From: Chelativorans petroleitrophicus | GTDB taxonomy: Bacteria; Pseudomonadota; Alphaproteobacteria; Rhizobiales; Rhizobiaceae | Length of the DNA: 64,000 bases | Direction: 5' to 3' | Assembly: GCF_025398195.1 (NCBI RefSeq) | Contig: NZ_JAODNV010000012.1 | Coordinates: 107,559-171,558 of the forward strand | Shown: positions 9,929 through 20,632 of the stretch, piece after piece | Position numbering within the stretch: the first letter of the stretch is position 1 | Layout of the letters: each line of letters starts with the position of its first letter | Notes under the pieces: model-generated | The model's input: the letters and a program-made list of their open reading frames with translations, nothing else | Told to the model about the DNA's origin: nothing | Databases searched by the model: none | Translations under genes and position numbers: made by a program

Positions 9929-11605
9929 ATGAACGCTGCACCTGACGTCTTTCGCATCGCCGTTGCCCAGCTCAACCCGATTGTCGGCGACATCGCGGGC
10001 AACCTCGCCAAGGCGCGCGAGACCCGCACCGAAGCCGCTCGGCAGGGGGCCGACCTCGTGCTCTTTACCGAGCTGTTCATCTCCGGCTATCCGCCGGAGG
10101 ACCTCATTCTGAAACCCGCCTTCCTGACGGCTTGCGAGGCGGCGGTGAACGCCTTCGCGGCCGAGACGTCCGATGGTGGCCCCGGCGTCATCATCGGAAC
10201 GCCGCTCAAGCGCGACAGCGGCGTTCATAATTCCGTAGTTGTGCTCGACGGCGGGAAGGTAATCGCCGAGCGCCACAAGCTCGACCTGCCCAATTACGGC
10301 GAGTTCGATGAGAAGCGCGTTTTCCAGCCCGGGCCGGGATTGCCGGGACCAGTGAACTTCCGCGGCATCCGGCTGGGCATCCCCATCTGCGAGGACATCT
10401 GGGGGCAGATGGATGTCTGCGAGACGCTGGCCGAATCGGGCGCGGAGATCCTGCTGGTGCCCAACGGCTCGCCCTATTATCGCGGCAAGGTGGAGGTGCG
10501 TCATCAGGTGGCGATCAGGCAGGTCATCGAAAGCGGCCTGCCGATCATCTACGCCAATATGCTGGGCGGGCAGGACGAGCTGGTTTTCGACGGCGCGTCC
10601 TTCGCCATTCATGCCGACAAGTCGCTCGCCTTTCAGATGAGCCAGTTCGAGGAGGCTCAGGCCGTCACCACCTGGCAGAGGCGAGGCGAAAGCTGGGTGT
10701 GCTCGGACGGGCCGATGGCCATCATCCCAGAGAAAGAGGAGGCGGACTACCGCGCCTGCATGCTTGGCCTGCGCGACTATGTGAACAAGAACGGGTTCAG
10801 CAGTGTCGTTCTCGGCCTTTCAGGCGGCGTGGATTCGGCGCTCTGCGCCGCCCTTGCCGTGGACGCGCTGGGCAAGGAGCGGGTGAGGGCGGTCATGATG
10901 CCTTACAGCTACACATCCAAGGAGTCCCTGCAGGATGCGGAGGCCTGCGCCCGCGCGCTCGGCTGCCGCTACGACATCGTTCCGATCTTCGAGCCTGTGG
11001 AAGGCTTCATGAGTACGCTCAAGCCCCTTTTCGAGGGGACGGAGCCGGGAATTACAGAAGAAAACCTGCAGAGCAGGGCGCGCGGCACGCTTCTGATGGC
11101 GATTTCCAACAAGTTCGGCGCCATGGTCATCACCACCGGCAACAAGTCGGAAATGTCGGTGGGCTACGCGACCCTCTACGGCGACATGAACGGCGGCTTC
11201 AACCCGATCAAGGACCTCTACAAGATGCAGGTCTACGCGCTCTGCCGCTGGCGCAACGCCAATGTGCCGCCCGGCGCGCTCGGACCTTCGGGCGAGGTGA
11301 TCCCGGCGAACATCATCGAAAAGGCGCCGTCCGCGGAACTGCGCGAGAACCAGACGGACCAGGACTCGCTACCGCCCTATCCGGTGCTCGACGAAATCCT
11401 CGAATGCCTGGTCGAAAACGAGATGGGCGTGGACGAGATCGTGGCGCGGGGTTTCGATCGCGAGCTGGTGCATCGGGTCGAGCATCTGCTTTATGTGGCT
11501 GAATACAAGCGCAGACAGGCCGCACCCGGCGTGAAGATCACGAAGAAGAATTTTGGCCGCGACCGGCGGTATCCCATTACGAACAGGTTCCGGGACCGCA
11601 GCTAG
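9929..11605 (+). CDS. nadE: Glutamine-dependent NAD+ synthetase
   Basis: Two-domain enzyme (558 residues) that amidates nicotinate adenine dinucleotide to NAD+ as the last step of NAD biosynthesis. The N-terminal nitrilase-like glutaminase domain shows the Glu (TELFISGYPPEDL), Lys (HKLDLPNYGEFDE) and Cys (GIPICEDIW) of the catalytic triad. The C-terminal synthetase domain carries the PP-loop LGLSGGVDSALCAALA (about residue 295) and TGNKSEMSVGYATLYGDM. Having both domains means ammonia is supplied internally from glutamine. Confidence 0.96.
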   Translation: MNAAPDVFRIAVAQLNPIVGDIAGNLAKARETRTEAARQGADLVLFTELFISGYPPEDLILKPAFLTACEAAVNAFAAETSDGGPGVIIGTPLKRDSGVHNSVVVLDGGKVIAERHKLDLPNYGEFDEKRVFQPGPGLPGPVNFRGIRLGIPICEDIWGQMDVCETLAESGAEILLVPNGSPYYRGKVEVRHQVAIRQVIESGLPIIYANMLGGQDELVFDGASFAIHADKSLAFQMSQFEEAQAVTTWQRRGESWVCSDGPMAIIPEKEEADYRACMLGLRDYVNKNGFSSVVLGLSGGVDSALCAALAVDALGKERVRAVMMPYSYTSKESLQDAEACARALGCRYDIVPIFEPVEGFMSTLKPLFEGTEPGITEENLQSRARGTLLMAISNKFGAMVITTGNKSEMSVGYATLYGDMNGGFNPIKDLYKMQVYALCRWRNANVPPGALGPSGEVIPANIIEKAPSAELRENQTDQDSLPPYPVLDEILECLVENEMGVDEIVARGFDRELVHRVEHLLYVAEYKRRQAAPGVKITKKNFGRDRRYPITNRFRDRS

Positions 11606-11638
11606 CCACCCGCCCCTGGAGCCCGAAGGAAGCAGAAC

Positions 11639-12874
11639 ATGCCGTTTCTCCAATTCCTGCGCGAGAACGCACGCTGGGTTGCGGGCGGCTTTCTGCTCAC
11701 CTTCTTCTCGTCCTTCGGCCAGACGTTCTTCATCTCCATTTCGGCGGGGAACATCCGGGCGGAATACGGCCTTTCCCACGGCGATTTCGGAATGATCTAC
11801 ATGCTGGCAACGCTTGCCAGCGCCTTCACGCTCACGCGTCTGGGGCAGATCGTGGACCGCCATTCCGTGCGCACCGTCACCCTGATCACGGTGCCCATGC
11901 TGGCACTTGCCTGCGTCTTCATGGCCCTTTCGCAGTCGATCCTGTTTCTCTGTCTTACCATCTATCTCTTGCGGCTGTTCGGCCAGGGCATGATGACGCA
12001 AAACGCGTTCACCGCCATGGGGCGGTGGTTTGCCGCCCAGCGCGGGCGCGCGGTTTCCATCACCACGCTCGGCCACAATGCGGGCGAAGCCCTGTTTCCG
12101 CTGACCTTCGTGACGGTGGCCGGCCTGCTCGGATGGCGCAACGGATGGCTGCTTGGCGCCATGGTTCTTCTTGCGGTCGCGCTGCCGGTGATCGCGGCCT
12201 TGATGGCGGTGGAGCGCAAGCCGCGCTCCACCGACCCGCAGGCGCGCGTGACGACGAGCCGCGACTGGACGAGGGCGGAAGTCGTCCGCGATCCGCTGTT
12301 CTATGCGCTGCTCATGGGCGTGATGGCGCCGGGCTTCATCGGCACGACCATCGCGTTCCATCAGGTTTACCTGGTGGAGATTCGCGGCTGGGAACTGCAG
12401 ATTTTCGCTTCGGCCTTCACCGTCTCCGCCGCAGCGACCGTCATTTCCGCCCTGGTCAGCGGTCAGCTTATCGACCGCTTCTCGGCCGTGGGCACGCTGC
12501 CAGCCTTTCTGCTGCCGCTGGCGCTCGCCTGCTTCGTGCTTGCCTCCTTCGAGGGGCAGTGGAGCGTTTTTGTCTTCATGGGGCTGCTGGGGCTTTCCAA
12601 CGGTTTTTCCTCCACGCTGATGGGCGCACTGTGGCCGGAAATCTACGGTACACGGCACCTTGGGGCCGTGCGCGCTATGATCGTGGCGGTGATGGTGCTG
12701 GCGACGGCGCTGGGGCCGGGCCTCACCGGCTATCTGATCGACATCGGCGTGTCCTATCCGTTGCAGATCGCCGCCATGGGGGTCTACTGCATCGGCGCAG
12801 CCACTCTGATGCTCGCGGTTTCTCGGCGGCTTGCTGCCCGCGCCTTGCAAAGCCTGGAAGCCTCGGCTAGCTGA
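11639..12874 (+). CDS. Major facilitator superfamily transporter
   Basis: This 411-residue protein has twelve predicted hydrophobic segments. The MFS inter-helix 2/3 motif appears as [14 protein letters not shown] (about residue 65) and the second-half equivalent as [12 protein letters not shown] (about residue 275). No substrate can be inferred. It follows nadE by 33 bp and its stop is only 5 bp before the start of the second gltX, so it is probably part of one transcription unit with them. Confidence 0.87.
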   Translation: MPFLQFLRENARWVAGGFLLTFFSSFGQTFFISISAGNIRAEYGLSHGDFGMIYMLATLASAFTLTRLGQIVDRHSVRTVTLITVPMLALACVFMALSQSILFLCLTIYLLRLFGQGMMTQNAFTAMGRWFAAQRGRAVSITTLGHNAGEALFPLTFVTVAGLLGWRNGWLLGAMVLLAVALPVIAALMAVERKPRSTDPQARVTTSRDWTRAEVVRDPLFYALLMGVMAPGFIGTTIAFHQVYLVEIRGWELQIFASAFTVSAAATVISALVSGQLIDRFSAVGTLPAFLLPLALACFVLASFEGQWSVFVFMGLLGLSNGFSSTLMGALWPEIYGTRHLGAVRAMIVAVMVLATALGPGLTGYLIDIGVSYPLQIAAMGVYCIGAATLMLAVSRRLAARALQSLEASAS

Positions 12875-12879
12875 AGCCC

Positions 12880-14250
12880 ATGAGTGTGACCGTCCGCTTC
12901 GCACCGTCTCCGACGGGGCAGATTCACATCGGCAATGCCCGTACGGCACTGTTCAACTGGCTGTTCGCGAAAAAGGCGGGCGGCCGCTTCGTGCTGCGCT
13001 TTGACGACACGGATCAGGAACGTTCCCGCAGGGAATATGCGGACCAGATCGAGGCGGACCTTAGCTGGCTTGGCATCAAGCCGGACCTTGTCGTGCGACA
13101 GTCCGAACGCTTTGCGCTCTACGATCGCGCGGTGGAAAAGCTCAAGGAAGCGGGGCTGCTCTACCCCTGCTACGAGACGGCGGAAGAGCTGGAGCTGCGC
13201 CGCAAGATCAGGCTCTCGCGCCGCCTGCCGCCGGTCTATGGGCGCGAGGCGCTGAAGCTTACTGAGGAGGAAAAGGCAAGATTCGAGGCCGAAGGGCGCA
13301 AGCCCCATTGGCGCTTCCTGTTGCCCAATTTCGATGACGATCCATTCGCGCCGCAGCGCACCGAGATCAAGTGGAACGACATCGTGCGCGGGCAGCAGAC
13401 TGTGGACCTTGCCTCCATGTCCGATCCTGTTCTGGTGCGGGAGGACGGTACGTTCCTCTACACGCTGCCCTCGGTGGTGGACGATATCGAGCTTGGCATC
13501 ACGCACATCATCCGCGGCGACGACCATGTGACGAATACGGGCGCGCAGATCGCGCTTTTCCAGGCTCTGGGCGCAGAGGCCCCGGCCTTCGGCCATCACA
13601 ATCTGCTCACCACCGCGACGGGCGAGGGACTTTCCAAGCGGACCGGATCGCTTTCGATTGCCAGCCTCAGGGAAACCGGCGTGGAGCCGATGGCGGTGGC
13701 GTCCCTTGCGGTGCTTATCGGCACGTCCGAGGCTGTGACCGCCTGCCGCGATATGGACGAGCTGGCGTCGCGTTTCGATCCGGCTTCGAGCTCGAAGTCC
13801 GCCGCGAAGTTCGATCCCGCCGAGCTTCAGATGCTGAGCCGGAGCCTTATCCATTCCATGCCTTTTGAGGAGGCTAGACCCCGTCTGCAGGAACTGGGGA
13901 TCAAGGGGCGGCAGGCCGAAGCGTTCTGGAACGTCGTGCGCGGCAATATCGACAAGGTTCCGGATGCCGCGTTCTGGTGGAAGGTGGTGCGGGAAGGGCC
14001 GGAGCGCCCCGCGCTTTCGGCTGAAGACGGCGCCTTCGTGAACGCGGCCCTCGACCTTCTGCCACCCGAGCCGTGGGACCGCGGCACCTTTGCCGCGTGG
14101 ACGGATCGCGTGAAGGCCAAAACAGGCCGCAAGGGCAGGGCGCTTTTCAAGCCGCTGCGGCTTGCTCTGACGGGCCTGGAGGCGGGGCCTGAACTTGCGG
14201 ACCTTCTGCCTCTGATAGGGCGGGAAGGCGTTCTGTCCCGGCGGCCATAG
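12880..14250 (+). CDS. gltX: Glutamyl-tRNA synthetase (copy 2)
   Basis: A second GluRS of 456 residues. The HIGH motif is [19 protein letters not shown] near residue 9-27; the KMSKS equivalent is [12 protein letters not shown], which differs from the KLSKRHGAL of copy 1. The family call is secure, but which isoacceptors it charges is not. Bacteria without GlnRS make Gln-tRNA by charging tRNA-Gln with Glu and then amidating it with GatCAB; a duplicated GluRS could specialise in this, though nothing here proves it. It ends 20 bp from the convergent malic enzyme gene. Confidence 0.94.
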   Translation: MSVTVRFAPSPTGQIHIGNARTALFNWLFAKKAGGRFVLRFDDTDQERSRREYADQIEADLSWLGIKPDLVVRQSERFALYDRAVEKLKEAGLLYPCYETAEELELRRKIRLSRRLPPVYGREALKLTEEEKARFEAEGRKPHWRFLLPNFDDDPFAPQRTEIKWNDIVRGQQTVDLASMSDPVLVREDGTFLYTLPSVVDDIELGITHIIRGDDHVTNTGAQIALFQALGAEAPAFGHHNLLTTATGEGLSKRTGSLSIASLRETGVEPMAVASLAVLIGTSEAVTACRDMDELASRFDPASSSKSAAKFDPAELQMLSRSLIHSMPFEEARPRLQELGIKGRQAEAFWNVVRGNIDKVPDAAFWWKVVREGPERPALSAEDGAFVNAALDLLPPEPWDRGTFAAWTDRVKAKTGRKGRALFKPLRLALTGLEAGPELADLLPLIGREGVLSRRP

Positions 14251-14269
14251 GGACCGTCGGTATCCGACC

Positions 14270-16579
14270 CTAATCGTTTGCCGCAACAAGTGGGGGTGTC
14301 TGACTCTGCAGGGCCTCGACGGCGGCGAAGGCTGTCATGTTCACCACGCCCCGGGACGTAACGGAAGGCGAAAGGATATGCGCGGGGCGCGCAGCACCGA
14401 GCAGGATGGGGCCCACATGAAGCGCATCTGTCATCGCCTTTACCGTGGTGAGGGTGATGTTTGCCGCGTCAAGGTTCGGGAAGACCAGGAGGTTGGCCTC
14501 TCCCTTCAAAACCGAGTGGGGGTAGATGCGCTGGCGCAGATCCTCCGACAGCGCTGCATCGCCGTGCATTTCGCCGTCGGCCATCAGGTCGGGCGCAATC
14601 TCGCGGAGGATCGAGACCGCGCGGCGCATCTTCAGCGCGCTCTTGGAATCGCGCGACCCGAAATCGGAGTGGGAAAGCAGCGCCGCCTTGGGCTCGATGC
14701 CGAAGCGGCGAATTTTCTCCGCGGCCAGCACCGTCATCTCGGCAATTTCCTCCGCCGACGGATCGACCGATACGTAAGTGTCGGTCAGGAAGATGGCGCC
14801 CTGCTGCATGATCAGCATGGACAGGGCCGACAGGTCCTTCACGCCCTGGCGGCGCCCAATGATGGCGTCCACATAGCGTAGATGCCGCTCGAAGCGGCCT
14901 TCCAGCCCGCAGATCATGGCGTCGGCCTCGCCCCGCATGATCGCCAGGGCGGCAATGACCGTGGTGTTGGTACGCACCAGCGTGCGCGCCGTCTCCGTCG
15001 TCACGCCGCGCCGGCCGGCAATGCGGATGAGCAAGTCCACATAGGCGCGGTAGCGCGGATCGTCCTCCGGATTGATGATCTCGAAATCCTTGTCCGGCCT
15101 GATCTTGAGGCCGTAGCGCTTGAGCCGCGTCTCCACCACATGTGGACGCCCGATGATGATGGGCTGCGCGAGACCTTCCTCAAGCACCACCTGGGCCGCG
15201 CGAAGCACGCGCTCGTCCTCGCCGTCCGCGTAGATGACCCGCTTCTGCCCCGCCTGCTTGGCAGCCGAAAAGACCGGCTTCATCACGAGGCCCGAGCGGA
15301 AGACAAAGCGGTTGAGCCGGTCGAGATAGGCCTCCATGTCCTCGATCGGCCTGGTCGCCACACCCGAATCCATGGCGGCCTTCGCCACCGCCGGGGCAAT
15401 GCGAAGGATCAGCCGCTGATCGAAGGCCGACGGGATGAGGTAGTCGGGCCCGAACACGGGCGCCTCGTCCGACAGGGCGCGGGCGGCGATGTCCGAAGGC
15501 TCTTCCCGGGCGAGGTCGGCGATGGCGCGCACCGCCGCGAGCTTCATTTCCTCATTGATGGCGGTCGCGCCGACGTCTAGGGCACCGCGGAAGATATAGG
15601 GGAAGCACAGGACGTTGTTGACCTGGTTTGGATAGTCCGAGCGCCCGGTGCAGATCATGGCATCAGGGCGCGCCTGGCGCGCGATCTCGGGCATGATCTC
15701 TGGGACGGGATTGGCGAGCGCCAGGATCAGTGGGCGTTCGGCCATCGTCTCCAGCATTTCGGGCTTCAGCACGCCGCCCGCCGAAAGGCCGAGGAAAACA
15801 TCTGCGCCGTCAATCACCTCGGAGAGCATGCGCGCCGCCGTGTCCTTGACATAGGGTTCCTTCCAGCGGTCCATCTCCTCGGTGCGGCCGCGATAGACGA
15901 CGCCGTGGCGGTCCGTCACCCAGATGTTCTCGGCTCTGGCACCGAGGGATACGAGCAGGTTGAGGCAGGCGAGGGCTGCCGCGCCGGCGCCGGACGTGAC
16001 GATCTTGGCCGTCGCGATGTCCTTTCCGGCCAGCTCCAGCCCGTTAAGCACCGCGGCCGCCACGATGATCGCCGTGCCGTGCTGATCGTCGTGGAAGACG
16101 GGTATGTTCATGCGGCACTTGAGGCGTTCTTCGACCTCGAAGCACTCGGGCGCCTTGATATCCTCGAGGTTGATTCCGCCGAAGGTGGGCTCGAGCGCCG
16201 CGATGGTTTCCACCATGCGGTCGACGTCCGGCGCGTCGATCTCCACGTCAAAGACGTTGATGCCGGCGAATTTCTTGAAGAGTACGGCCTTGCCCTCCAT
16301 CACCGGCTTGGAGGCAAGTGGCCCGATATTGCCGAGGCCGAGAACGGCGGAGCCGTTGGACACGACGCCGACGAGATTGGCGCGCGAGGTGTATTCAGCG
16401 GCAAGCCGCGGGTCCTCGTGGATCGCGAGGCAGGGCGCGGCGACACCGGGCGAATAGGCAAGCGCCAGATCGCGCTGGTTGCCGATCGATTTGGTGGGCT
16501 GGATCTCCAGCTTTCCCGGGACGGGATAGCGATGGAAGAAAAGGGCGGCTTCGTCGAGATCCGAACGTTTGTCCGTCAC
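14270..16579 (-). CDS. maeB: NADP-dependent malic enzyme with phosphotransacetylase-like C-terminal domain
   Basis: Decarboxylates malate to pyruvate with NADP+, linking the TCA cycle to NADPH supply. At 769 residues it is the MaeB type. The N-terminal malic domain includes [16 protein letters not shown] and the metal-binding [13 protein letters not shown] region; the NAD-binding domain has [15 protein letters not shown]; the last ~320 residues are a phosphate acetyl/butyryl transferase-like domain ([16 protein letters not shown] onward), probably regulatory. Translation starts at a GTG (16579) preceded by AGGAAA. Confidence 0.95.
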   Translation of the reverse strand: MTDKRSDLDEAALFFHRYPVPGKLEIQPTKSIGNQRDLALAYSPGVAAPCLAIHEDPRLAAEYTSRANLVGVVSNGSAVLGLGNIGPLASKPVMEGKAVLFKKFAGINVFDVEIDAPDVDRMVETIAALEPTFGGINLEDIKAPECFEVEERLKCRMNIPVFHDDQHGTAIIVAAAVLNGLELAGKDIATAKIVTSGAGAAALACLNLLVSLGARAENIWVTDRHGVVYRGRTEEMDRWKEPYVKDTAARMLSEVIDGADVFLGLSAGGVLKPEMLETMAERPLILALANPVPEIMPEIARQARPDAMICTGRSDYPNQVNNVLCFPYIFRGALDVGATAINEEMKLAAVRAIADLAREEPSDIAARALSDEAPVFGPDYLIPSAFDQRLILRIAPAVAKAAMDSGVATRPIEDMEAYLDRLNRFVFRSGLVMKPVFSAAKQAGQKRVIYADGEDERVLRAAQVVLEEGLAQPIIIGRPHVVETRLKRYGLKIRPDKDFEIINPEDDPRYRAYVDLLIRIAGRRGVTTETARTLVRTNTTVIAALAIMRGEADAMICGLEGRFERHLRYVDAIIGRRQGVKDLSALSMLIMQQGAIFLTDTYVSVDPSAEEIAEMTVLAAEKIRRFGIEPKAALLSHSDFGSRDSKSALKMRRAVSILREIAPDLMADGEMHGDAALSEDLRQRIYPHSVLKGEANLLVFPNLDAANITLTTVKAMTDALHVGPILLGAARPAHILSPSVTSRGVVNMTAFAAVEALQSQTPPLVAAND

Positions 16580-16622
16580 GGTTTCCTGCCCCGGCTGGCG
16601 CCGCCCATTTCACTCACCCCTG

Positions 16623-17465
16623 TTACCGTTCGACGACGCGCTGACGCTGCTCGCCAAGCCCTGTAATGCCGAGCCGCATTTCGTCTCCGGCCTTCAGGTA
16701 GACCGGCGGCTTCATGCCCATTCCCACTCCCGGCGGCGTGCCGGTGGTAATCACGTCACCCGGCTCCAGCACCATGAAGCGCGACAGGTAGGAGATGATG
16801 TGCGCGACGGAGAAGATCATCGTCTTCGTGTTGCCGTTCTGACGGCGCTCGCCATTGACGTCGAGGAACATGTCGAGGTTCTGCGGGTCCGGCACCTCGT
16901 CCGCCGTGACGATCCAGGGGCCAAGGGGGCCGAAGGTGGGTGCGCTCTTGCCCTTGATCCACTGGCCGCCGCGTTCGGCCTGATATTCGCGCTCAGACAC
17001 ATCATTGCAGACGGCGTAGCCGAAAACCTTGGAGAGTGCGTCCTTCTCCTCCACGTAGTCGCAGCGCTCGCCGATAATCACGGCAAGCTCCACCTCCCAA
17101 TCGGTTTTCACCGAGCCCTTGGGGAGCATCACATCGTCATTGGGACCTGAAAGGCAGCTTGGCGCCTTGGAGAAGACGACGGGCTCGCTGGGAATGGGCA
17201 TGCCGGATTCGGCCGCGTGGTCGGCATAGTTGAGGCCGATGGCGATGAAATGCCCGGTTCGGGAGATCGGCGCGCCGATGCGGGTTGCGGCCGGCACCTC
17301 GGGCAGGGAGCCGATTTCGGCAGAGGCGAGGATGCGCAGGAGCGCGGGCGAGATGGTTTCCGGCGAGAAATCGGAGACCAGGGAGGAAACGTCCCTGATG
17401 GTGCCGTCACTGTGGAGGACGGCGGGCTTTTCCGCGCCCTTGTTGCCAAAACGCAAGAGTTTCAA
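16623..17465 (-). CDS. Fumarylacetoacetate hydrolase family protein
   Basis: This 280-residue protein has the FAH C-terminal domain: FIAIGLNYADHAAESG, then the metal-binding acidic residues in DWEVELAVIIG (about residue 122) and CNDVSEREYQ, and TGTPPGVGMGMKPP near the end. Relatives hydrolyse or decarboxylate beta-diketo acids or sugar-derived 2,4-diketo acids; the substrate here is unknown. It starts at a TTG preceded by GGAGAAAG. It leads a leftward group, SDR and epimerase genes lying upstream on the same strand, and a shared sugar-acid or amino-acid catabolic role is possible. Confidence 0.88.
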   Translation of the reverse strand: MKLLRFGNKGAEKPAVLHSDGTIRDVSSLVSDFSPETISPALLRILASAEIGSLPEVPAATRIGAPISRTGHFIAIGLNYADHAAESGMPIPSEPVVFSKAPSCLSGPNDDVMLPKGSVKTDWEVELAVIIGERCDYVEEKDALSKVFGYAVCNDVSEREYQAERGGQWIKGKSAPTFGPLGPWIVTADEVPDPQNLDMFLDVNGERRQNGNTKTMIFSVAHIISYLSRFMVLEPGDVITTGTPPGVGMGMKPPVYLKAGDEMRLGITGLGEQRQRVVER

Positions 17466-17515
17466 GTTCTTTCTCCTCTCAGGACCTTGGCCGCCACATG
17501 CGGTCGTGCTGATTC

Positions 17516-18295
17516 TCAGAAGGCACTCGGGAAAAGGCCGCCATCAAGCCGGATACTCTGGCCCGTGATGTAGCCGGCATGGACCGAGCACAGGAAGGCG
17601 CAGGTGCGGCCGAACTCCTCCGGCGTGCCGAAGCGGCGGGCGGGGATTTCGGCTGCCTGCTGCCGGGTGCGTTCCTCGATCGAAACCCCGGCCTTTTCGG
17701 CGCCGACACGGATGTTGTCGCGCAGCCGGTCCGTCTCGAACTTGCCCGGCAGAAGATTGTTGATCGTGACATTGCTGGCGGCCACCTGCCGCGCCACACC
17801 GGCGAGGAACGAGGTGAGCCCCGCCCGCGCCCCGGATGACAGGTCGAGGCCGAACATCGGCATGTAGACGGAAAGCGAGGTAATGTTGACGATGCGGCCG
17901 AAGCCGCGGCGCATCATGCCGTCCACCGTGGCCTGAATGAGCTCGAGCGGCGTGACCATGTTCTGCTCGATGCCCTTGAGGATATCGGCACGCGAAAGGG
18001 TGCGGAAATCCCGAAGCGGCGGACCGGCGTTGTTGTTGACGAGAATGTCCGGCTCCGGGCAGGCGGCAAGCAGCGCCTTCTGCCCGTCGGCGGTGGAAAC
18101 GTCGGCGGCAACCTCGGTCACCTGAACGCCGAACCGGTCGCGGATTTCCTCGGCCGTCCGTTTCAACGGGTCCGGATCACGGCCGTTTACGACGAGATTG
18201 CAGCCCGCCTCCGCCAGCGCCATGGCGCAGCCGCGGCCAAGACCCCGGCTCGACGCACAGACGATAGCACTCCTACCCTTGATGCCCAAATCCAT
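17516..18295 (-). CDS. Short-chain dehydrogenase/reductase
   Basis: This 259-residue SDR has the NAD(P)-binding motif in the form CASSRGLGRGCA (about residue 11; the usual TGxxxGxG is modified to SSxGLG), NNAGPP (about 87) and catalytic Ser in NITSLSVYMPM. The position of the usual YxxxK is occupied by GLDLSSGARAGL, so the catalytic Tyr and Lys seem to be absent, as in a subgroup of SDRs resembling the 3-oxoacyl-ACP reductase relatives. The ATG at 18295 is supported by AGGAGAA; an upstream ATG at 18343 has no such site. Confidence 0.85.
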   Translation of the reverse strand: MDLGIKGRSAIVCASSRGLGRGCAMALAEAGCNLVVNGRDPDPLKRTAEEIRDRFGVQVTEVAADVSTADGQKALLAACPEPDILVNNNAGPPLRDFRTLSRADILKGIEQNMVTPLELIQATVDGMMRRGFGRIVNITSLSVYMPMFGLDLSSGARAGLTSFLAGVARQVAASNVTINNLLPGKFETDRLRDNIRVGAEKAGVSIEERTRQQAAEIPARRFGTPEEFGRTCAFLCSVHAGYITGQSIRLDGGLFPSAF

Positions 18296-18358
18296 GAGCT
18301 TCTCCTTCGCGCATCGTCTACCCGTCCGCGCCACGCCTGGCAAGCGGCGCTGGCCTGC

Positions 18359-19342
18359 TCATCCCCACAAGGCGGGTTCGGGCGGCGAGACGGTAGCACC
18401 ATCATAAGTAAGGCCTGGCACGCGGTCGCGCGCAAGCAGCAGCGGCCCGTCCAGATCGACGAAATCCGCATCCTGGGCAAGCAGCACGGCAGGCGCCATC
18501 GCAAGCGAGGTTCCGACCATGCTTCCGACCATGATGGAAAAGCCTTTGGCGCGCGCCCTGTCCCGCAGGATGAGGGCTTCCGTGAGTCCCCCGGTCTTGT
18601 CCAGCTTGATGTTGACGGCATCGTACAGGCCCGCGAGCCTGTCGAGATCTTCGGTGACATGCACGCTCTCGTCGGCACAGATAGGGACCGGATGCGGGAT
18701 TTCCGAAAGGATAGCGTCCTTGCCGGCAGGCAGCGGCTGCTCGATCAGCTCAACACGGCAGGCGGCCGCGGCGCGAAGGTTTTCTTCCAGATTGGCCTCG
18801 GTCCAGCCCTCATTGGCGTCCACGATGAGGCGGCTTTGAGGCGCGGCGGCGGCCACGGTGCGCATACGGGCGGCATCGTCTTCGGCGCCGACCTTGATCT
18901 TCAGGAGCGGACGGGCGGCATGCGCGCGCGCCTGGGCGGCCATTTCCTCCGGTGTGCCGAGAGAGATGGTCTGGGCCGTCACCAACGCCCGGGGGGACCT
19001 GCTGCCGATCATGTCCGCGACGCGCTCGCCCCTAAGCTTCGCTTCGAGATCCCATAACGCACAGTCGAGCGCGTTGCGGGCGGCCCCAGCGGGCATTCTC
19101 TCTTGAAGCTCCTGCCTGTCCATTCCCCGGGAAATCTCGGCGCGAATTGCCTCGATCTGTTCGAGCACGCTTTGCACCGACTCGCCATAGCGCGTATAGG
19201 GCACACATTCACCGCGTCCGCGCACCTTCCCTTGCGAGATTGTGCAGGTGACGACCTCGGCCGCGGTCTTGGCACCGCGTGCGATTCGGAAGACGCCGGC
19301 AATGGGAAAGTTTTCGGTCTCGACGATCAGTTCGCGCGACAT
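18359..19342 (-). CDS. Dipeptide epimerase (enolase superfamily)
   Basis: This 327-residue enolase-superfamily protein has the muconate-lactonising N-terminal capping domain and a barrel with LLKIKVGAED (Lys pair), RLIVDANEGWTE and ELIEQPLPAG and ICADESVH (three metal ligands), then AVNIKLDKTGGLTEAL (second catalytic Lys). That two-lysine arrangement fits the L-Ala-D/L-Glu and related dipeptide epimerases, which help recycle murein peptides. The exact dipeptide is not determinable. I take the ATG at 19342 (after GAGGG) instead of 19390. It is divergent from the mla operon. Confidence 0.87.
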   Translation of the reverse strand: MSRELIVETENFPIAGVFRIARGAKTAAEVVTCTISQGKVRGRGECVPYTRYGESVQSVLEQIEAIRAEISRGMDRQELQERMPAGAARNALDCALWDLEAKLRGERVADMIGSRSPRALVTAQTISLGTPEEMAAQARAHAARPLLKIKVGAEDDAARMRTVAAAAPQSRLIVDANEGWTEANLEENLRAAAACRVELIEQPLPAGKDAILSEIPHPVPICADESVHVTEDLDRLAGLYDAVNIKLDKTGGLTEALILRDRARAKGFSIMVGSMVGTSLAMAPAVLLAQDADFVDLDGPLLLARDRVPGLTYDGATVSPPEPALWG

Positions 19343-19447
19343 GATGCCCTCGTGGAAGGCCGCGGGAGTGCGGCCGTTGAAGCTATACAACGCTTTTACG
19401 TGCGGCCCCGTTTGCTTCTCAGCCGCTTCGCTCTAAGGATATTGGCC

Positions 19448-20632
19448 ATGTTGTTCAAGGCATCGAGGCTGAGCGGCGGGTCGGCAGCGCTTCCGGGAGC
19501 GTCGCTGCCGCGCGTGGAGCTTCAGGAAGAAGACGGGTTCATCACATACCGCCTTTCCGGCGACTGGACGACGCGCACCGCCGGTGTGATCGACCGGCAC
19601 ATGCGCGATCTCCTGAAGAAAGAGGCGAAGCGCGTTCATATCGATCTTGGTGATGTCCGGCAACTCGATACCGCCGGGGCATGGCTCGTGGCGCGGCTCG
19701 TCTTCGAACAGCGGCGGCGCGGGGCCGAAGTGGAGCTGACGGGCGAGTCGGAAGCGGCGCGCATCCTGCTTGACGCTGTCGCGCCCACGGCCGAACAGCC
19801 CGACATACCGCGCAAAACCCACAGCGACGGCTGGATCTCGCGCGCTCTGGCCGCGGTCGGCCGCTCGGTCTACGACATCCGCGACGACCTGCTCTATGGC
19901 TTTCACATCCTGGGCGCCACCATCAGCGGGGCGCAGATGAAGCTTGGCCGCAGGAACTCGGTCAATCCGGCCGCGATCGCGAGCCAGATCGACCGCATGG
20001 GGGTGGGGGCGGTGCCCATCATCGTGCTCATGTCGGCGATCGTGGGTGCGATCATCGCTCAGCAGGGTGCTTTCCAGCTCCGCTATTTCGGCGCAGAAAT
20101 CTTCGTTGTGGATCTGGTGGGCATCCTGATCCTGCGCGAGCTGGGCGTGCTCATGACGGCCATCATGATCGCGGGCCGCTCCGGCAGCGCGATCACGGCC
20201 GAGATCGGCTCGATGAAAATGCGCGAGGAGGTGGATGCACTTACCGTCATCGGCCTCAATCCTGTCGGCGTGCTGGTCTTCCCGCGGCTCGTGGCGCTCG
20301 TGGTTGCGCTGCCGTGCCTCACCATCGTTGCAAACGGCGCGGCGCTGGGCGGCGCCATGCTGATAGCCTGGTGGTACTCCGGCATTCCTCCGAGCGCCTT
20401 TATCGACCGGCTGCGCGGCGCGATCGATCTGACCAGCATCTTCGCCGGCCTCATCAAGGCGCCGTTCATGGCGATGATCATCGGCATCATCGCTTCCGTG
20501 GAGGGAATGAAAGTCGGCGGAAGCGCGGAATCCCTCGGCCGGCGTGTCACCGCGTCCGTGGTCAAGGCGATCTTCATCGTAATCGTGGTCGACGGACTGT
20601 TTGCCATATTCTACGCAGCGATTGACTTCTGA
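19448..20632 (+). CDS. mlaE: MlaE-type ABC permease with N-terminal STAS domain
   Basis: Inner-membrane subunit of a MCE/Mla-type lipid transporter that moves phospholipid between the inner and outer membranes. Residues 1-120 form a STAS-like domain (GFITYRLSGDWTTRTAG, VHIDLGDVRQLDTAGAW), a feature of many alphaproteobacterial permeases that corresponds to a fused MlaB. The remaining ~270 residues are the MlaE domain with several membrane helices and the EIGSMKMREEVDAL segment that contacts the ATPase. The true start is the ATG at 19448. The stop overlaps the ATPase start by one base (TGATG), indicating translational coupling. Confidence 0.92.
   Translation: MLFKASRLSGGSAALPGASLPRVELQEEDGFITYRLSGDWTTRTAGVIDRHMRDLLKKEAKRVHIDLGDVRQLDTAGAWLVARLVFEQRRRGAEVELTGESEAARILLDAVAPTAEQPDIPRKTHSDGWISRALAAVGRSVYDIRDDLLYGFHILGATISGAQMKLGRRNSVNPAAIASQIDRMGVGAVPIIVLMSAIVGAIIAQQGAFQLRYFGAEIFVVDLVGILILRELGVLMTAIMIAGRSGSAITAEIGSMKMREEVDALTVIGLNPVGVLVFPRLVALVVALPCLTIVANGAALGGAMLIAWWYSGIPPSAFIDRLRGAIDLTSIFAGLIKAPFMAMIIGIIASVEGMKVGGSAESLGRRVTASVVKAIFIVIVVDGLFAIFYAAIDF

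Noticed and set aside
11369..12949. Long antisense open frame opposite the MFS gene
   Set aside because: Composition (His/Arg/Gly-rich) is that of a shadow frame, and the MFS reading is supported by its helices and motifs.
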